Shown here: positions 30,637-42,265 of the stretch, piece after piece
Numbering within the stretch: the first letter of the stretch is position 1
Layout: the number at the start of each line of letters is the position of its first letter
Origin: Petunia secreta
Taxonomy: Eukaryota; Streptophyta; Magnoliopsida; Solanales; Solanaceae
Assembly: GCA_029990175.1 (NCBI GenBank)
Contig: JARKIP010000005.1
Coordinates: forward strand, 35,287,501 to 35,351,500
Length of the DNA stretch: 64,000 nucleotides
Reading direction: 5' to 3'
Translations under genes and position numbers: made by a program
Notes under the pieces: generated by a model
Databases searched by the model: none
Told to the model about the DNA's origin: nothing
Seen by the model: only the letters and a program-made list of their open reading frames with translations

Positions 30637-32131
30637 TCACATCACTCAACACGTCCTCTCCTTTTTCAACTCGAGGAATGTCACCGGTCACTCCCTTACT
30701 TCTCTCAATCTTTTGTCTCTCAAATTCGGGTGAATTGGGACGAGGCCCAAGAATACCCATAGCCGGAGTAGGTGGACTTTTAACATCAGCCCGGAATCTA
30801 GGACTAAGAGACTAATCACTTGAGGTCTCTTTCTTCTTTGTTGTTGAACCACTTGGCTTTAGAGCTTGTGGCTTGGGGTTCACCTTGTTGACAATTGTCA
30901 ACTCTTTTCTTGCACTAGTCCCACCGTTGCTTGTGATTGTAGGACTTCTTATTTGCTTTCTTGCATCCTTGGATTGAGATACTTGCTCCTTTCCCTTTTG
31001 CATAGGCCAAGAAAATGTACTAGGATAGAACTTAAACTTTGCCCGGCAAGGTTCAATGTCATAAGTTCTTTGCCCCTTACTCACTTTGTACACATCCTTC
31101 ACGATATCATATTTCACCCTCTTATCTTGCAACCACGGTTGTCCTAGCCAAACACCATAATGCTCCATGGGACACACATTATACCAAATATATTCCTTGT
31201 AACTCCCATGAGATATGAGTACCCGAGCTTCACTAGTAATCCAAACACCTTGATACTCATAAGGATATTTCAATTTGTAGCATGGTATCTTTAGTCTATT
31301 AACCCAAGAGACATTAACAAAATTAGCATAGGCTTCACTAATTTTGAGCAAGCATCCTCATCTACCATTCACCTAAAAAATGAACCTATATTCACACATG
31401 TCTTGTAAAGGATCAAGTCCAAGAAAACCATCACCCCCAAGTTGGGTTCTCCTTATCCCTCAACTAGTGGCAACACCAATAGAATAACCTCCACTTCCCG
31501 TCACTGTTCCAAAATTAGAAGTGTTGTTGAAAGTCGGGGAAGGAATACCACTATGGAACCCATAATTGCCTCTCGCCTTGGTTCCATAGCCCATAGCACC
31601 ACTCCTACCACCACTACTAGAGCAATGCACCCCCGTAACTGTAAGAGCAATACGATTTCTTCTTCCACCCTTCACATGGGAACTAGAAGATGCAAACCTC
31701 CCATTTCCCATGGAACAACCACCACCACCTCCCATACTAATGGAAGGTCCTCTACTACTCTCTTGCACACCACAAGCAACACCAAGAGAAGATGCATATG
31801 CACAACCCGTATAATAAACCTCATCATCAATTCTCTCTACGTCACTATCATCATGTTCAAATTCGTCACAAGAAGAGTAAGTAGGATCATCATACCTTGA
31901 AGCGTCACCATCCTCAAATTCTTGACTTGGAGCATAAGATTCTGCACTTCCGTCTTCACAAACCCCATAGTCTTCTTCATCTTCAAAATCAACATAATGA
32001 CCCGCTTCATCATCATATGAGCCTTGATTCCCCGAATCGTTATAGCAATACCCATCATCACCATTGTAGGAACCATAGTCTCCATCATCTCCGCATGAGT
32101 CATACCCTCCAAAATCGTCATCCGAAGCTAT
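30637..32131 (-). pseudogene. Tier-3 ORF of G: N-terminus and dead protease-like domain
   Basis: The family start codon is mutated to ATA (32131-32129), followed by the Tyr/Asp-rich and Gly/Ser-rich regions to GYSIGVATS, then stops near 31455 and 31380. The protease-like domain (31351-31000) has KISEAYANFVNVSWVNRLKI aligned where DSGSCANVVSQSLVSQLKL stands in active enzymes, and WLGQPWLQ. SSD is followed by TAG in place of GAG (30812). Catalytically dead and now untranslatable as a whole. Confidence 0.75.
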
Positions 32132-33293
32132 AGTTGTAACTAAAGAGTATAGGACCTCACAAATTTACTCCCTCACGTGTATCACTCAAAAGATGTCACT
32201 CAATTTTCTTTCCACTCGTGTATACACTCAAGGTCGTTGGCTTTTGTGACCACACTCTATTGTTCTCACCACTCAAGCCTTTTGCCACTCAAGACCTTCT
32301 TGTCTCTTAGTAATAACAATGGCAAGATCAATCAACTAATGCACCCAAGTAATGGTTCGGAATGGAGTTTAAGGGACTCGATGTACGGAAGCTAATTTAA
32401 TGCGCACTTAAAGCAAGCAAATTCTACGACTTTAACTAAATACTCCAAGACACACAATACTCTAAGGATCAAAAATTACTGTCAATATAGTAGGACTAAT
32501 ACCTTAGAAACACTAACCAAGAGGTTCGGAATCGAAACAAACACAAAAAACCATGAAACGGAGCGAAACCAAGCAACCAGCTCACTGGGTGGTCTGCCTG
32601 CCTTGGTAGGAAGTGAGAGGGTAGGCGGGGTGCCTAGGGGGTGGGCGGTCCGCCTGGGGTCGGGTGCAGAACTTCCCAAGTCTGATTTTCTTCAATTTCA
32701 ACCCAATTTTTGGTACGATTTCAACATTTTTTGCACAAATTCAAGGTACCCAAAGTTGAATATTGATATAACCTTCAAACCCCAATGATTCTCACACTAA
32801 ATCAACCAAGAAATCAAGAACAATCTTCAATCAAAGTTTGAACAAGGGTTTTTCAACAAGGGCCCAAAGTGGATTTTGATTCTTTGAATTCGATGTTATA
32901 CAACTCCGATTCACATGAAATTTGTTTCAAAATGTTTGTTTTCCATTGAAGAACAAACCCCGGTAATCAATTCCACAACCCCATAGTAAAAAACAACCCA
33001 AGAATCAATCAAATTCATCAAGAACAAGGGTTTTGGGTGGGTTTAGCAATTTGGGTTTCAAATTTTCAAATCAATCCAATCCACAAGATTGTGGTACCCA
33101 AACGTCGGGTTTTCAACAAGGATCAAGAATCTATAGCACCCAGAACACGAATCGATCGCACCACAAAGTTACACCAATTTTTGTATTTTTCACTTTTCTT
33201 CTTTTTTTTGTGTTTTTTCTTCTACAACAAGAAACTAAAGTAAAGATAAGATGAACAAGGAACGTGGATTCGTAAGAACGAAACCCGAGCCTT
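32132..33293 (-). other. Leader of G (non-coding)
   Basis: Start-proximal block 32140-32480 matches B and C; GC-palindrome cluster 32587-32655; A/T-rich remainder. No gene seen. Confidence 0.8.
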
Positions 33294-33305
33294 GCTCTGA
33301 TACCA
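33294..33305 (-). other. Primer-binding site of G
   Basis: TGGTATCAGAGC on the minus strand, two bases from the LTR. Confidence 0.92.
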
Positions 33306-33307
33306 AC

Positions 33308-34011
33308 TGATGTAGGGAAAAATAGGCGGAAGCGATAAACTAAGATGCAGAAGCAATAATCATAAGATAACAAGAAATAGGAACGGGGAAGAACAGAAAA
33401 TAGAAGAAAGAACGAATCAAACAAACAAATAGATTGATTCAAAAGGGAGAAGACACTCGAACCATTAAACGGGGTCACACTAGCGGTGATCCACCATGGA
33501 TTCCAAGTAAGAGATACATAAAGCCAAGCTTCAACAAGAAGGACCTAGTCACTTCTAAAATCTATTCTTCAATACTCAAATCTAGCTTCAAAACTAGCTA
33601 ACTCTATGAAATAAGCTATCTAGCTATTTATAGAAGTTTTAGCCACCAAGTAAAATGTCTAAATAGCCCACACACTAGGCTTTGGGACAAAAGACCACGT
33701 AGGGTCAAAATAGACATAACACCATTAAAAATCCCGCAACTCAGCAATTGGGGCGGGGCGCCTCTCCTTGGGTGAAGCGACCGCCAACTTGTGCAGTGGA
33801 GAGGGCTGGGCGGAGCGCCTAGGGGGTGGGCGGAGTGCCTGGCCCCTTTAGTTCCTCGGCGGGGCGCCTGAATGGCCTGGGCAGGGTGCCTTAGCCTGGA
33901 ATTTCCGGAACGGCATCAATTCATCTCTAATGCTCATGACCTCCCGTCCTTTGCATCCTCCAATCCCGGCTCTTGATGGTAAGTGCCTTAGGCTCAATTT
34001 GCCCTGCATCA
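33308..34011 (-). repeat. 5' LTR of G
   Basis: 704 bp. TATA 33625-33632; GC-palindrome cluster 33750-33892. Confidence 0.92.
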
Positions 34012-34598
34012 ACACCTACGCTAGGCAACTACCCTCGAGCTAACGTGAGAGCGCACGTAGAATGATCGGGGCGGGGTCGTTGTCCAACTAGAATCTACTA
34101 GAAGCACACAAATCGCAAACTTAGGTTGGTTTTCATAAACCCAAAGAGATCTACTCTTTACAATGTTAATTCATCATTCTAAATAAGCTAAGGAATGAAA
34201 TAAGCTATCTAGCTATTTATAGAGGTTTTTAGGCACTAAGTAAAAGGTCTAGAACGCTCACACTTAGGGTTTAAAGATAACAGACCATGTAGGGTCAAGA
34301 TAGACAAAACACACTTAAAATCCCGTGCTTCAGCTTTTGGGGCGGAGCGCCTCTTCTTGGGCGGAGCGCCCGCGAACTTGTGCAGTGGAGGGGCTGGGTG
34401 GAGCGCCCCCGGATGGGCGGAGCGCCTGGCCCCTTTGCTTCCTGGGCAGGGCGCCTGGATGGCTTAGGCGGGGCGCCTGGCCTGGGGCCTTTTCGACGCG
34501 TCTTCAGTTCACCTCCAACACTCTTGATTGCTAGTCTGTTGCTTCTTCCAAGCTTGATACATGTTGGAAAGGTGTCTTGGCTCGTTTGGTCCTTATCA
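34012..34598 (-). repeat. 5' LTR of H, U3-side segment
   Basis: Remainder of the H 5' LTR after G, starting with the second ACACC. TATA 34214-34221; GC-palindrome cluster 34340-34480. The final TTATCA abuts tail coding of I. Confidence 0.88.
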
Positions 34599-35990
34599 GA
34601 TGGTGTTTGTGATAATTCAACTCTAGTTGATGATTTGTATGATTACAATGTGTTTGCAACTAGTGAAGAGTCGGTGGGTCAACTTGTGTGTGATTGTGAA
34701 CCACTAATTGAGAGGAATGATAAGCCACATCATGATGTGAGCTCGATTTTCATTGAACCTCTCTTTAGTGAAGATTGTGTAGTTGATCCTATTTGTGACC
34801 CCTGTTATGACACACTACCTATATTTGATAAAGGGGAAGATGAGTTGAATGAATATCCTATCCTTTCCCTTGATGAATTGCTTGATAATGGTGGGCCTAT
34901 ATGTTGTAGTGAGGATGGTAGTGACCTTGAGGAGTCTCTAGTGGATGAGATGGATCGAATTGTATTCGATGACTCCTCAAGTGTGGATGATGACTCTAGT
35001 TTGGATGCCTCACCTTTGATGGGTAGTGGATTTGTTTTCACAAACCCTTTGTTTGAAGAGGATTTTCAAGGAGGTGATGGTGAATATCTAACAAGAGAAG
35101 AGTTTGGATTTAAACCTCCATGGTTTGGAAAGTTGAACTCTATAGGCAATCCATTGTTTGGAACTCCTAGTGAGGAAGATTGTCCTAGAGGTGGAATTGG
35201 AAGTGAGGAAGCCACTCTTGGTGTGTGTAAGAGTGTTTCCAAGAAGGGGAGTGGAGTATTTGATGTTAGTTGCCAGTTGAACTATTTTGTTTACTCCACC
35301 CCACATGTTGACCACAGCTTGGGTGTTAAGCATGCATAAGCCAATGAGTCCCATTGTGATAGTAATGCATTGAAGGCTTGGTGTGTTGACCATAAGCTTG
35401 AAGTTCATAGGGAACTTAGTCGCTTAATCTTGCATGTTCCTTGCCTTTTTGACCTCTTTGCTTGTTATGATAGTGAGTACTTGTCGTTGTTGAGCCAAGA
35501 AATTGTTGTTTCCTTTGGAGACATAAGCTTTTTGATTAGTATTGATACTTGGCTCTATCACAAGAGTGTGATTTTAACATCACTTGTACTCACTCCTGTT
35601 GGACTTGCCTACTTTTATAGAGGGAAGTTTTGGTTTGTTCTTATTGGGCTTAGGGATCATAGGAATTTCGATGGCTTGATCTTGCATATTCTTTACCCTA
35701 TTGATCTCTTTAATGAATCATGTGTTGAGTGCACCTATTGGGGAAGCCAAGTACTTTTTGTTTTCTTTGAAAACATGTGCTTTATCATTGTTATTGATGC
35801 ATTGTTATACCATAAGAGTGTGTTTTCCACACTTGTGACATTAACCGACTCTTGTAGTGGGAAGCTTTGTTTGTGCTTTTTTGAATGTAGGATTGATGGT
35901 TTGATTTCGAGGACGAAATCCTTTCAAGAAGGGGAGGAAGATGCGGGGCAAATTGGAGCCAAAGCACCAACTATCAAGAGCCAAGCGTGA
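34599..35990 (+). pseudogene. Tail ORF of I
   Basis: Open from VCDNSTLVDDLYDYNVFATS through VSSIFIEPLFSEDC, CSEDGSDLEESLVDEMDR, EEFGFKPPWFGKL and VFDVSCQLNYFVYSTP to a stop after GVKHA. It then continues through two C-terminal modules (LILHVPCLFDLFACYDS..IDTWLYHKSV, then LILHILYPIDLFNESC..IDALLYHKSV). It ends SCSGKLCLCFFECRIDGL then ISRTKSFQEGEEDAG and crosses into the LTR. This is the most intact example of the two-module C-terminus. Function unknown. Confidence 0.8.
35926..35938 (+). other. Polypurine tract of I
   Basis: AAGAAGGGGAGGA; the first LTR base is mutated (AGATGCGG for TGATGCGG). Confidence 0.88.
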
Positions 35991-36740
35991 GAGCACAAAG
36001 GGGCCAAGACAAGGGCACCGGAGGTGGGTTCGAGAGTGATTTGGAGTCATGGACTTGAGCGCCAACGAGGGAGGATCGACTACGGACCAAGGAGGAATAC
36101 TTAGAGTCCATTTTGAGCCGTTTCCAAGCCTCCTAGGAAAGGGGCGGACCGCCCATTGGACTAGGCGGACCACCTAGTGACTTGCACACTCTCTGGACTT
36201 TGGACCGCCCACAAAAGGGGCGGACCGCCTACTTTGGAGGGTGGGGCGCCTACCCTGGGCCCCTACTCTACAGGGTGGGGCGCCTACTCTGCTTTTTGGG
36301 GAGCCTGTTTTTCCTAGTTTTGGACGGGATTTTGCCATGTAATCCCTATTTTGACCCTACGAGGCTTGTAATGTTTTTATATCATTTGAGGGCTTTTTAG
36401 ACATTACATTAGGAGTGTGGTGAACCTATAAATACCACACTTAGTCATTTTATTTGAGGAGCTAGTTTTGAAGATAGAATAGAGAAGATAGAATAGGCTT
36501 GGCCATTCTTGTTGAAGCATTGGCTTCATGTATCTCTTACTTGAAATCCATGGTGAATTACCGCTAGCGTGACCCCATTTAATGGTTCAAGTCTCTTCTC
36601 CCTTTTGAATCAATCTATTTTTTAGTCTGATTCATTTTTTCTTCTATTTCTGTTCTTCCCCATCCCTTATTTCTTCGATCTAGTGTTTACTTTATCGCTT
36701 CCGTTACTTGTTATTTGCTTTCGTGATTTGATCCTTATCA
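35939..36740 (+). repeat. 3' LTR of I
   Basis: 802 bp, ending CCTTATCA. GC-palindrome cluster 36141-36290; TATAAATA 36427-36434. Same LTR family as A and J. Confidence 0.9.
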
Positions 36741-37788
36741 AGAATGGAAGAGTCCTAATCCGACAAGTGCTAACACTGTTCGAGATTCAAAGAAACCCAT
36801 CGAAAGGGGTGTGGCCGTTAACCAACCCTGAGAAGTAGGAGGTAAAGTTCAACTTAACTCCCTAGTGCTTCAAATATTCAGTGTCATAAATGCAAAGGTT
36901 ATGTTCCACTCACAAGATTATGCTTTTGCTCAAAGATGGAACCGTTCATGAGCAAGCGAGTGACACCGAGGAGGAATATATCGAGGAGATTGACCGAGCT
37001 GAAAATGATGATGGTCGTGAAGCTGCCGAAGCTGATCATCCAGAAATGTTTCTTGTGGTTCGAAGGAATTGGAGCTGCATGACACTCGAAGAAGAGGACA
37101 GCCAAAGAGAAAATCTTTTCCATGCCCGATGTCGAGTGAGGGGGAAGGTGCGTTCGATGATCATTGACTCAGGTAGTTGTGCAAATGTGGTGAGCAAAAC
37201 CTTGGTTTCACAAATGGGACTACCTACTTTGAGATATCGCCACCCTTACAAATTACAATGGTTGAACGAGTGTGGAGAATTGAGGGTTGTCAAACAAGTG
37301 TGGATCAAGTTTAGAATTGGAGAATGTCAAGATGAGATGATGTTCGATGTGGTGCCTATTCAAGCTTGTCATATGCTATTGGGTCGACCATGGCAGTGTG
37401 ATCGGTCAGTTGTTCACAATGGAAGATCCAACACTTACACTGCAAGGCTCGAAGGGAAGAGTTTCATACTCAAACCCTTGTCTCCGAAACCAGTCACCGA
37501 GGACTATAAACGGATGAAAGAATTGAAAGAAGCGGCCAAAGCTAAGGTTCCGATGGGAACAAAAATTGGGGCCGAAGACAAAGACTCACCGCCCGAAGTA
37601 AGAAGTATCTGTGCAATCATGCAACCGGGTGAGAATCTATGAGGCAACGACCACGATCAGATGATGATTTGCCTCGTGCACAAGGGTATCCTTCTAAACT
37701 CTAATGATGATTTTTGTAACGATAACCCTTTGCCTAGTGTTGTACAAAGTGTTTTGCAGGACTTCGGAGACATGTTTCCCGACGAAAT
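36741..37788 (+). pseudogene. gag-pro: Gag end, protease and linker of L
   Basis: Starts in the Gag linker (EWKSPNPTSANTVRDSKK). A damaged CCHC knuckle (QCHKCKGYV near 36877) is followed by a deletion. From 36890 the frame is open: acidic spacer, FLVVRRNWSC, retropepsin-like protease with MIIDSGSCANVVS and CHMLLGRPWQCD. Then come the linker EDYKRMKELKEAAKAK and IMQPGENL, where TGA interrupts, and LVHKGILLNS and the start of RT. The protease is intact in sequence. Confidence 0.82.
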
Positions 37789-38570
37789 TGATAAGGATCA
37801 AAATAAACACGATAAAAGATAGGAGAGCGAGACACTTCTCAAACTTCCTACAAGGTAACCACGGAGAACTCGTTCCATGATACCCTCGTATCGGCATTTA
37901 GAAGGACCTACAACTATGCAACTACCCTCAAGACGACAAAGGACTTGCAAGTAGAATGATCGGGGATTTTGGGGATCAACTAGAATCCACTAGTATACTC
38001 AAACCATCTCAAAAGGTTTTCATTCAAAGAGAGTCTTCTCTTGAACATTGTTCATTCAATCATTCATCAAAGCTAACTAATGAAATAAATGGCTATGGGG
38101 TGTATTTATAGTGTTTCCTAACCCCTTGCGAAATGACTAAAAGGCCCCCAAAGCAGGCTAAGACATAAAAGACCACGTAGGGTCAAATAGGAAGTTTATG
38201 CAAAATCCCGTCAAAACATAACAGGGGGAGGCGCCCGCCTCAAGTGGGGAGGCGCTCCGCCTCAGTGGCCTTCAGTGGGGGGCGGTCCGCCTAGTGCCTA
38301 GGGGTGGCAGCCTCTTGCCAAAAATCCAGAGAGTGCAACTTTTGTAGGCGCTCCGCCTCCTCCATGAGGCGCTCCGCCTCTTCCTGAAGCTCCTTGAAAT
38401 GCCTCAAAATGTGTCCCCCAAGCCTCTCCTTTGGTGCCTATGTGCTCCTCCTTCCTTGGCGCTCCATTGCATGATCTTCAAGTTGCTTCCGGAGGCCTTG
38501 ACGGTACTCTTTGTGCTCTCAAGCTTGGCTCTTGATGGTTGGCGCTCTGGCTCCAATTTGCCCCGCATCA
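37789..38570 (-). repeat. 3' LTR of J
   Basis: 782 bp, TGATGCGGGG...CTTATCA on the minus strand. TATA 38103-38110; GC-palindrome cluster 38229-38380. Confidence 0.92.
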
Positions 38571-38583
38571 TCCTCCCCTTCTT
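38571..38583 (-). other. Polypurine tract of J
   Basis: AAGAAGGGGAGGA on the minus strand. Confidence 0.9.
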
Positions 38584-39591
38584 GAAAGGATTTCGTCCTC
38601 GAAATCAAACCATCAAGCCTACATTCAAAACAAGCACAAACAAAGCCTTCCACTACAAGATTAGGTTAGTGCGAAAAGTGTAGGAAAACACACTCTTGTG
38701 ATAGAGCCAAGCATCAATACCAATAAAAAAGCTCATGTCTCCCAAGGAAAGGACAAGTACTTGACTCACAAGGAAAATGCACCCAACACAAGAACAAGCA
38801 AAGAGATAAATAGGACATGGAACATGCAAGATATAGCAATCCCTATGACCCCTAAGCCTTTGAGCAACACACCAAGCCTTCAAATCAAAATTATCACAAT
38901 GTGACACATCGGCTTTGGCATGCTCAACACCCAAGGTGTGATCAACATGTGGAGTGGAGTAAATAAAATAGTTCAATTGGCAACTAACATCAAATACTCC
39001 ACTCTCCTTCTTGGAAGCACTCTTACACACACCAAGAGTGGCTTCCTAACCTCCAAATCCAACTCCAAGACAATCTCCCTCACTAGGCAAACTCCAAAGG
39101 AAGGTCTCCAAAATAGGTCCTTCATCATTATAGTCCATACAATGAAGGTTAGGACTACTAGAAGATGGTTCAACACAACCAATATCAAGACCACTCATCC
39201 CACTTGGAGTTCCAAAAAATGGATTATGTTTAGAGTCTATCTTTACATACCATGGAGGTTCTATTTTACTACTAATCCTAGTCCGATACAATTCGTTACC
39301 ACAAATGAATTTATCCTCACATAATAGAAATGTAAAAGCATGCACCTCAAATTCATGGTCACATAAAAGCATGGTATCAAGACTAGGTTCTTTACCCACA
39401 ACCGAGGAGTCATCGAAAACAATTCGATCCATCTCATTCACTAGGGACTCCTCAAGGTCACTACCAACCTCACTACAACACATAGGTCCACCAAATAGAA
39501 GCATATCAATAAGGGTATGATCAACTATCTCATCTTTCCATTCCCTTTGTCAAAGGTTGGTGGGGTATCATAGCAAAGGTCACAATCATTG
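38584..39591 (-). pseudogene. Tail ORF of J, C-terminal half
   Basis: From FGGPMCCSEVGSDLEESLV (39490) through FGTPSGMSGLDIGCVEPSSS, very close to A. TAG replaces GAG after GVGFGG. It then runs VCKSASKKESGVFDVSCQLN and a single C-terminal module (YILHVPCPIYLFACS..IDAWLYHKSV) to TNLIL. Separated from the N-terminal half by a frameshift and a short tandem duplication (ATTGTCAACT) near 39585-39605. Confidence 0.75.
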
Positions 39592-41184
39592 TCAACTATT
39601 GTCAACTATCAAATCTACACTAGGGAGAGATTCACAAAACAATGAGCTCACATCATGATGTGGCTTAGCATTTCTCTCAACTAGTGTCTCACAAGCATAC
39701 TCAAGTTGACAACTAGACTCTGCACTAGTGGTATACTTACTAGATGCATCAAAAACACCAACTAGTGTTGAGTCATCACAAGCCAAGTAGCTAGTAGGCT
39801 TATGAAAAGGTGAAGTATCACTTACATTTGTAGTACTTCCTTGATCACTAACAAGGCTTGAAGTGTCATATGCAACTCCCCCTTCAAGAAGCTCACACTG
39901 AGAACTGTCCTCCTCTTGTCTTTCCTTCCAAGCACATGGTTGAGGCTCCAATGGCTTGTCTTTAAATGTACCTACACATGAGCTAACACAAGAAAAAGTA
40001 GAAGATGAAGAAGGGTTAGAACAATGGGTGCTCTCACTCTCAATTTTTTCTTCCTCACCTCTCTTCTCTCTCAATTTTACCTCATGGTCAAGTGTAGTTT
40101 GTGGTGACAATCCACTCACATCACTCCTCAAATCCTCTCCTTTTTCTTCTCTTGGATTGTCACCAGTCACTCCCTCACTTCCCTTTATCTTTTCTCTCTC
40201 ATTTGAAGTGGGGTGACTCTCATTTTCATCATGCGATGGCAAGACAATGAGTTTGTTTGCCTTGGGTTCAAGTACAATGGGTGACTTTGCTTTAGCCGCT
40301 TCCCTTAACTCCCTCATTCGCTTGTAATCTTCCCTTACTTTCCTTCGGGTCAAAGGTCTAAGCACATACTTCCTTCTTTCTTGCTTCACCACATAAGAGT
40401 TGGTCCGACCATCATGTTCTACACACCGATCATATTGCCATGGTCTCCCAAACAAAAGATGGCACGCTTGCATCGGGGCCACATCAAACATGATTTTGTC
40501 CCTATAGTTTCCGATGCTAAATTCGATCAATACTTGCTCCACCACTTGCAACTTACCACACTCACTTAACCATTGTAAACGGTATGGGTTTGGATGCTTT
40601 AGAGTGGGTAATTTCAATTGGGAAAGCAAGGTTTGTCTCACTATGTTGACACAACTTCCCGAGTCAATAATCATGGAACAAACAAGACCCATGACTCGGC
40701 TTTTAGCATGGAAGAGATTCTCCCTTTGCAAAGTCTCACTATCCTCCACAAATATAGCACCTAAGCTCCTCCTCACAACTAGGGAAACACGAGGATTATC
40801 CTCCTCAACCGTATCCTCCTCCACATCATCCATAGGTAGAACATTTCGGATGGGTCTTGGAAGTGGAGTATTCCTTTGGGGATTGCCCAAAGGGTGGGGA
40901 TTGCCCAACACTTGTTCATTTCTTTCACGGTCTTCCTTTACCCGTTGTTGACTAGGCAATTCAACAGCTTGTTCCGGGGTAAAGGTTGAACCACTTGGTC
41001 CTCCTCCGGCTTCAACTTGGACACTCGAGGTCCCTTTCTCAACTTGGGCACTTGAGGTCCCTTTCTCAACATGGGCCCTTGAGGCTCTTCTTTCAAGAGT
41101 TTCAATCCTTAGGCTCATGCTATCCAATTTTGCTAAGATAGTAGCCAAGGTACTCTTCATGAAATCATCACCTTCATTGGCCAT
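39592..41184 (-). CDS. Gag N-terminus/protease/tail fusion ORF of J
   Basis: About 530 open codons from MANEGDDFMKSTLATILAKL at 41184 (an in-frame ATG 24 codons upstream lies in leader). Residues 1-125 are the Gag N-terminus (SLRIETLERR coiled coil, GTSSVQV repeats, GNPHPLGNPQRN). At PIRNVLPM it passes directly to DDVEEDTVEEDN, so the Retrotrans_gag core, RG box and CCHC knuckle are gone in frame. The protease has MIIDSGSCVNIV, RLQWLSECGK and CHLLFGRPWQYD and looks active. A linker and the tier-2 tail (SSCVGTFKDKP, CAWKERQEEDSSQCELLEGG) follow. It cannot form capsids alone. Confidence 0.82.
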   Translation of the reverse strand: MANEGDDFMKSTLATILAKLDSMSLRIETLERRASRAHVEKGTSSAQVEKGTSSVQVEAGGGPSGSTFTPEQAVELPSQQRVKEDRERNEQVLGNPHPLGNPQRNTPLPRPIRNVLPMDDVEEDTVEEDNPRVSLVVRRSLGAIFVEDSETLQRENLFHAKSRVMGLVCSMIIDSGSCVNIVRQTLLSQLKLPTLKHPNPYRLQWLSECGKLQVVEQVLIEFSIGNYRDKIMFDVAPMQACHLLFGRPWQYDRCVEHDGRTNSYVVKQERRKYVLRPLTRRKVREDYKRMRELREAAKAKSPIVLEPKANKLIVLPSHDENESHPTSNEREKIKGSEGVTGDNPREEKGEDLRSDVSGLSPQTTLDHEVKLREKRGEEEKIESESTHCSNPSSSSTFSCVSSCVGTFKDKPLEPQPCAWKERQEEDSSQCELLEGGVAYDTSSLVSDQGSTTNVSDTSPFHKPTSYLACDDSTLVGVFDASSKYTTSAESSCQLEYACETLVERNAKPHHDVSSLFCESLPSVDLIVDNS

Positions 41185-42250
41185 TGTACCTACAAGAAGA
41201 ACAAACGTTAGTGAAAACACCTCACACACACTCTCACGTGTATAGCACTCGGTCACTCATTTAGTGGTGGTGGATATTTCACTCAAGTTTCAGCCTAGAA
41301 GCTTCACGCAGTTGATCAACGAACCACAACTCAAATCACTCAATTGACAAGTCCAATGCACTCCGGGGTGTGTGGAGTTAGTGGGACTCGATTGGACGAT
41401 AAGCACTTCCAAGTGAAGACTTGAGTCAAATGATACTACGGGTCTTCTTTGAATTCTAGTCTCCTTTCTAGGCACGATGATCCTAATAGCTCAAAGTAAT
41501 TAGTGCTAATCGAGGAGGATTATACTCTAATAGCACTAACTAGAAGCAATGCAATCAAAGAAACAAGAGATCCTACGAAAATATACCCAAAACCAATACC
41601 TTCAGGACTAGGCGCCCCGCCTCAGTAGAGTAGGCGGCCGCCCAGATCAAAGTTACAGTGAGGAGGCACTCCGCCTCATTGGGGAGGCGCTCCGCCTCAC
41701 AAAAATCCAGAGAGCTAAAAAATTGAGGCGCTCGGCCTCTATGTTTAGGTGCTCCGCCTACTGCAACTTTCAGCACAGTGCAACTTCGCGTTTTTCGACT
41801 TTAGCTCCCAAAATCCAACAAATCACATGATGTTTAAGAAATCCGAAGGTACCCAAATGTTATTTCAATCACAAAGATCAAACCTCAACAACTTTTATCA
41901 AACCCCAATAAAAAACAGCCAATCCACCATGTTCATCAATTTTCAAGCTAGGGTTTCAACTTTTCAAATTTTCGAAGGGTTTCAAATTTTCAAATTTTGT
42001 GATTCAACATCAAATCCAGTGTTTAGGGTACAAAATAATGGGATTCAAACAAGGAACAAACCCCAAGATCACCCATAACAAGAATCAATCAAACAAACAA
42101 GATATGCCAAATTTTTGGTGTTTTTCAATTTTTCAATTTTTTTTGTGTTTTTCTTCTTTCAATAACAACAACAAGAAAACTAAATATAGAAACTAACCTA
42201 GGCACGAAGAATCAAGGGTCGCGGGTTTGTAGAAACAAAACCCGAGCCTT
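41185..42250 (-). other. Leader of J (non-coding)
   Basis: TTCTTGTAGGTACAATG-type sequence at the ATG; GC-palindrome cluster 41610-41759; A/T-rich remainder. No gene seen. Confidence 0.8.
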
Positions 42251-42262
42251 GCTCTAATACCA
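42251..42262 (-). other. Primer-binding site of J
   Basis: TGGTATTAGAGC on the minus strand, one change from the tRNA-Met match. Confidence 0.88.
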
Positions 42263-42265
42263 AGA

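Larger units (their letters stand above)
28284..34011 (-). mobile_element. Element G: complete tier-3 non-autonomous element
   Basis: 5.7-kb minus-strand element with two LTRs of 704 bp each and perfect TSD ACACC (28279-28283; 34012-34016). It carries the Gag-less ORF, decayed by stops, a primer site and a polypurine tract. Same LTR subfamily as B. Confidence 0.93.
21277..34598 (-). mobile_element. Element H: Gag-Pol element, 5' LTR interrupted by G
   Basis: Minus-strand tier-1 element with both LTRs, primer site, Gag, protease, RT-RNase H, integrase and polypurine tract. G (28284-34011) splits the 5' LTR, flanked by ACACC. The right LTR end (34598) abuts tail coding of I. The left LTR lacks its first roughly 15 bp next to E. 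Many stops and catalytic-site changes show it is dead, but it is the fullest autonomous-type copy with P. Confidence 0.88.
34599..36740 (+). mobile_element. Element I: 3' half of a tier-3-type element
   Basis: Plus-strand tail coding, polypurine tract and 3' LTR. Its 5' half should lie left of H but is not in the window, where E occupies that side. The right LTR end is followed directly by Gag coding of L. Confidence 0.8.
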
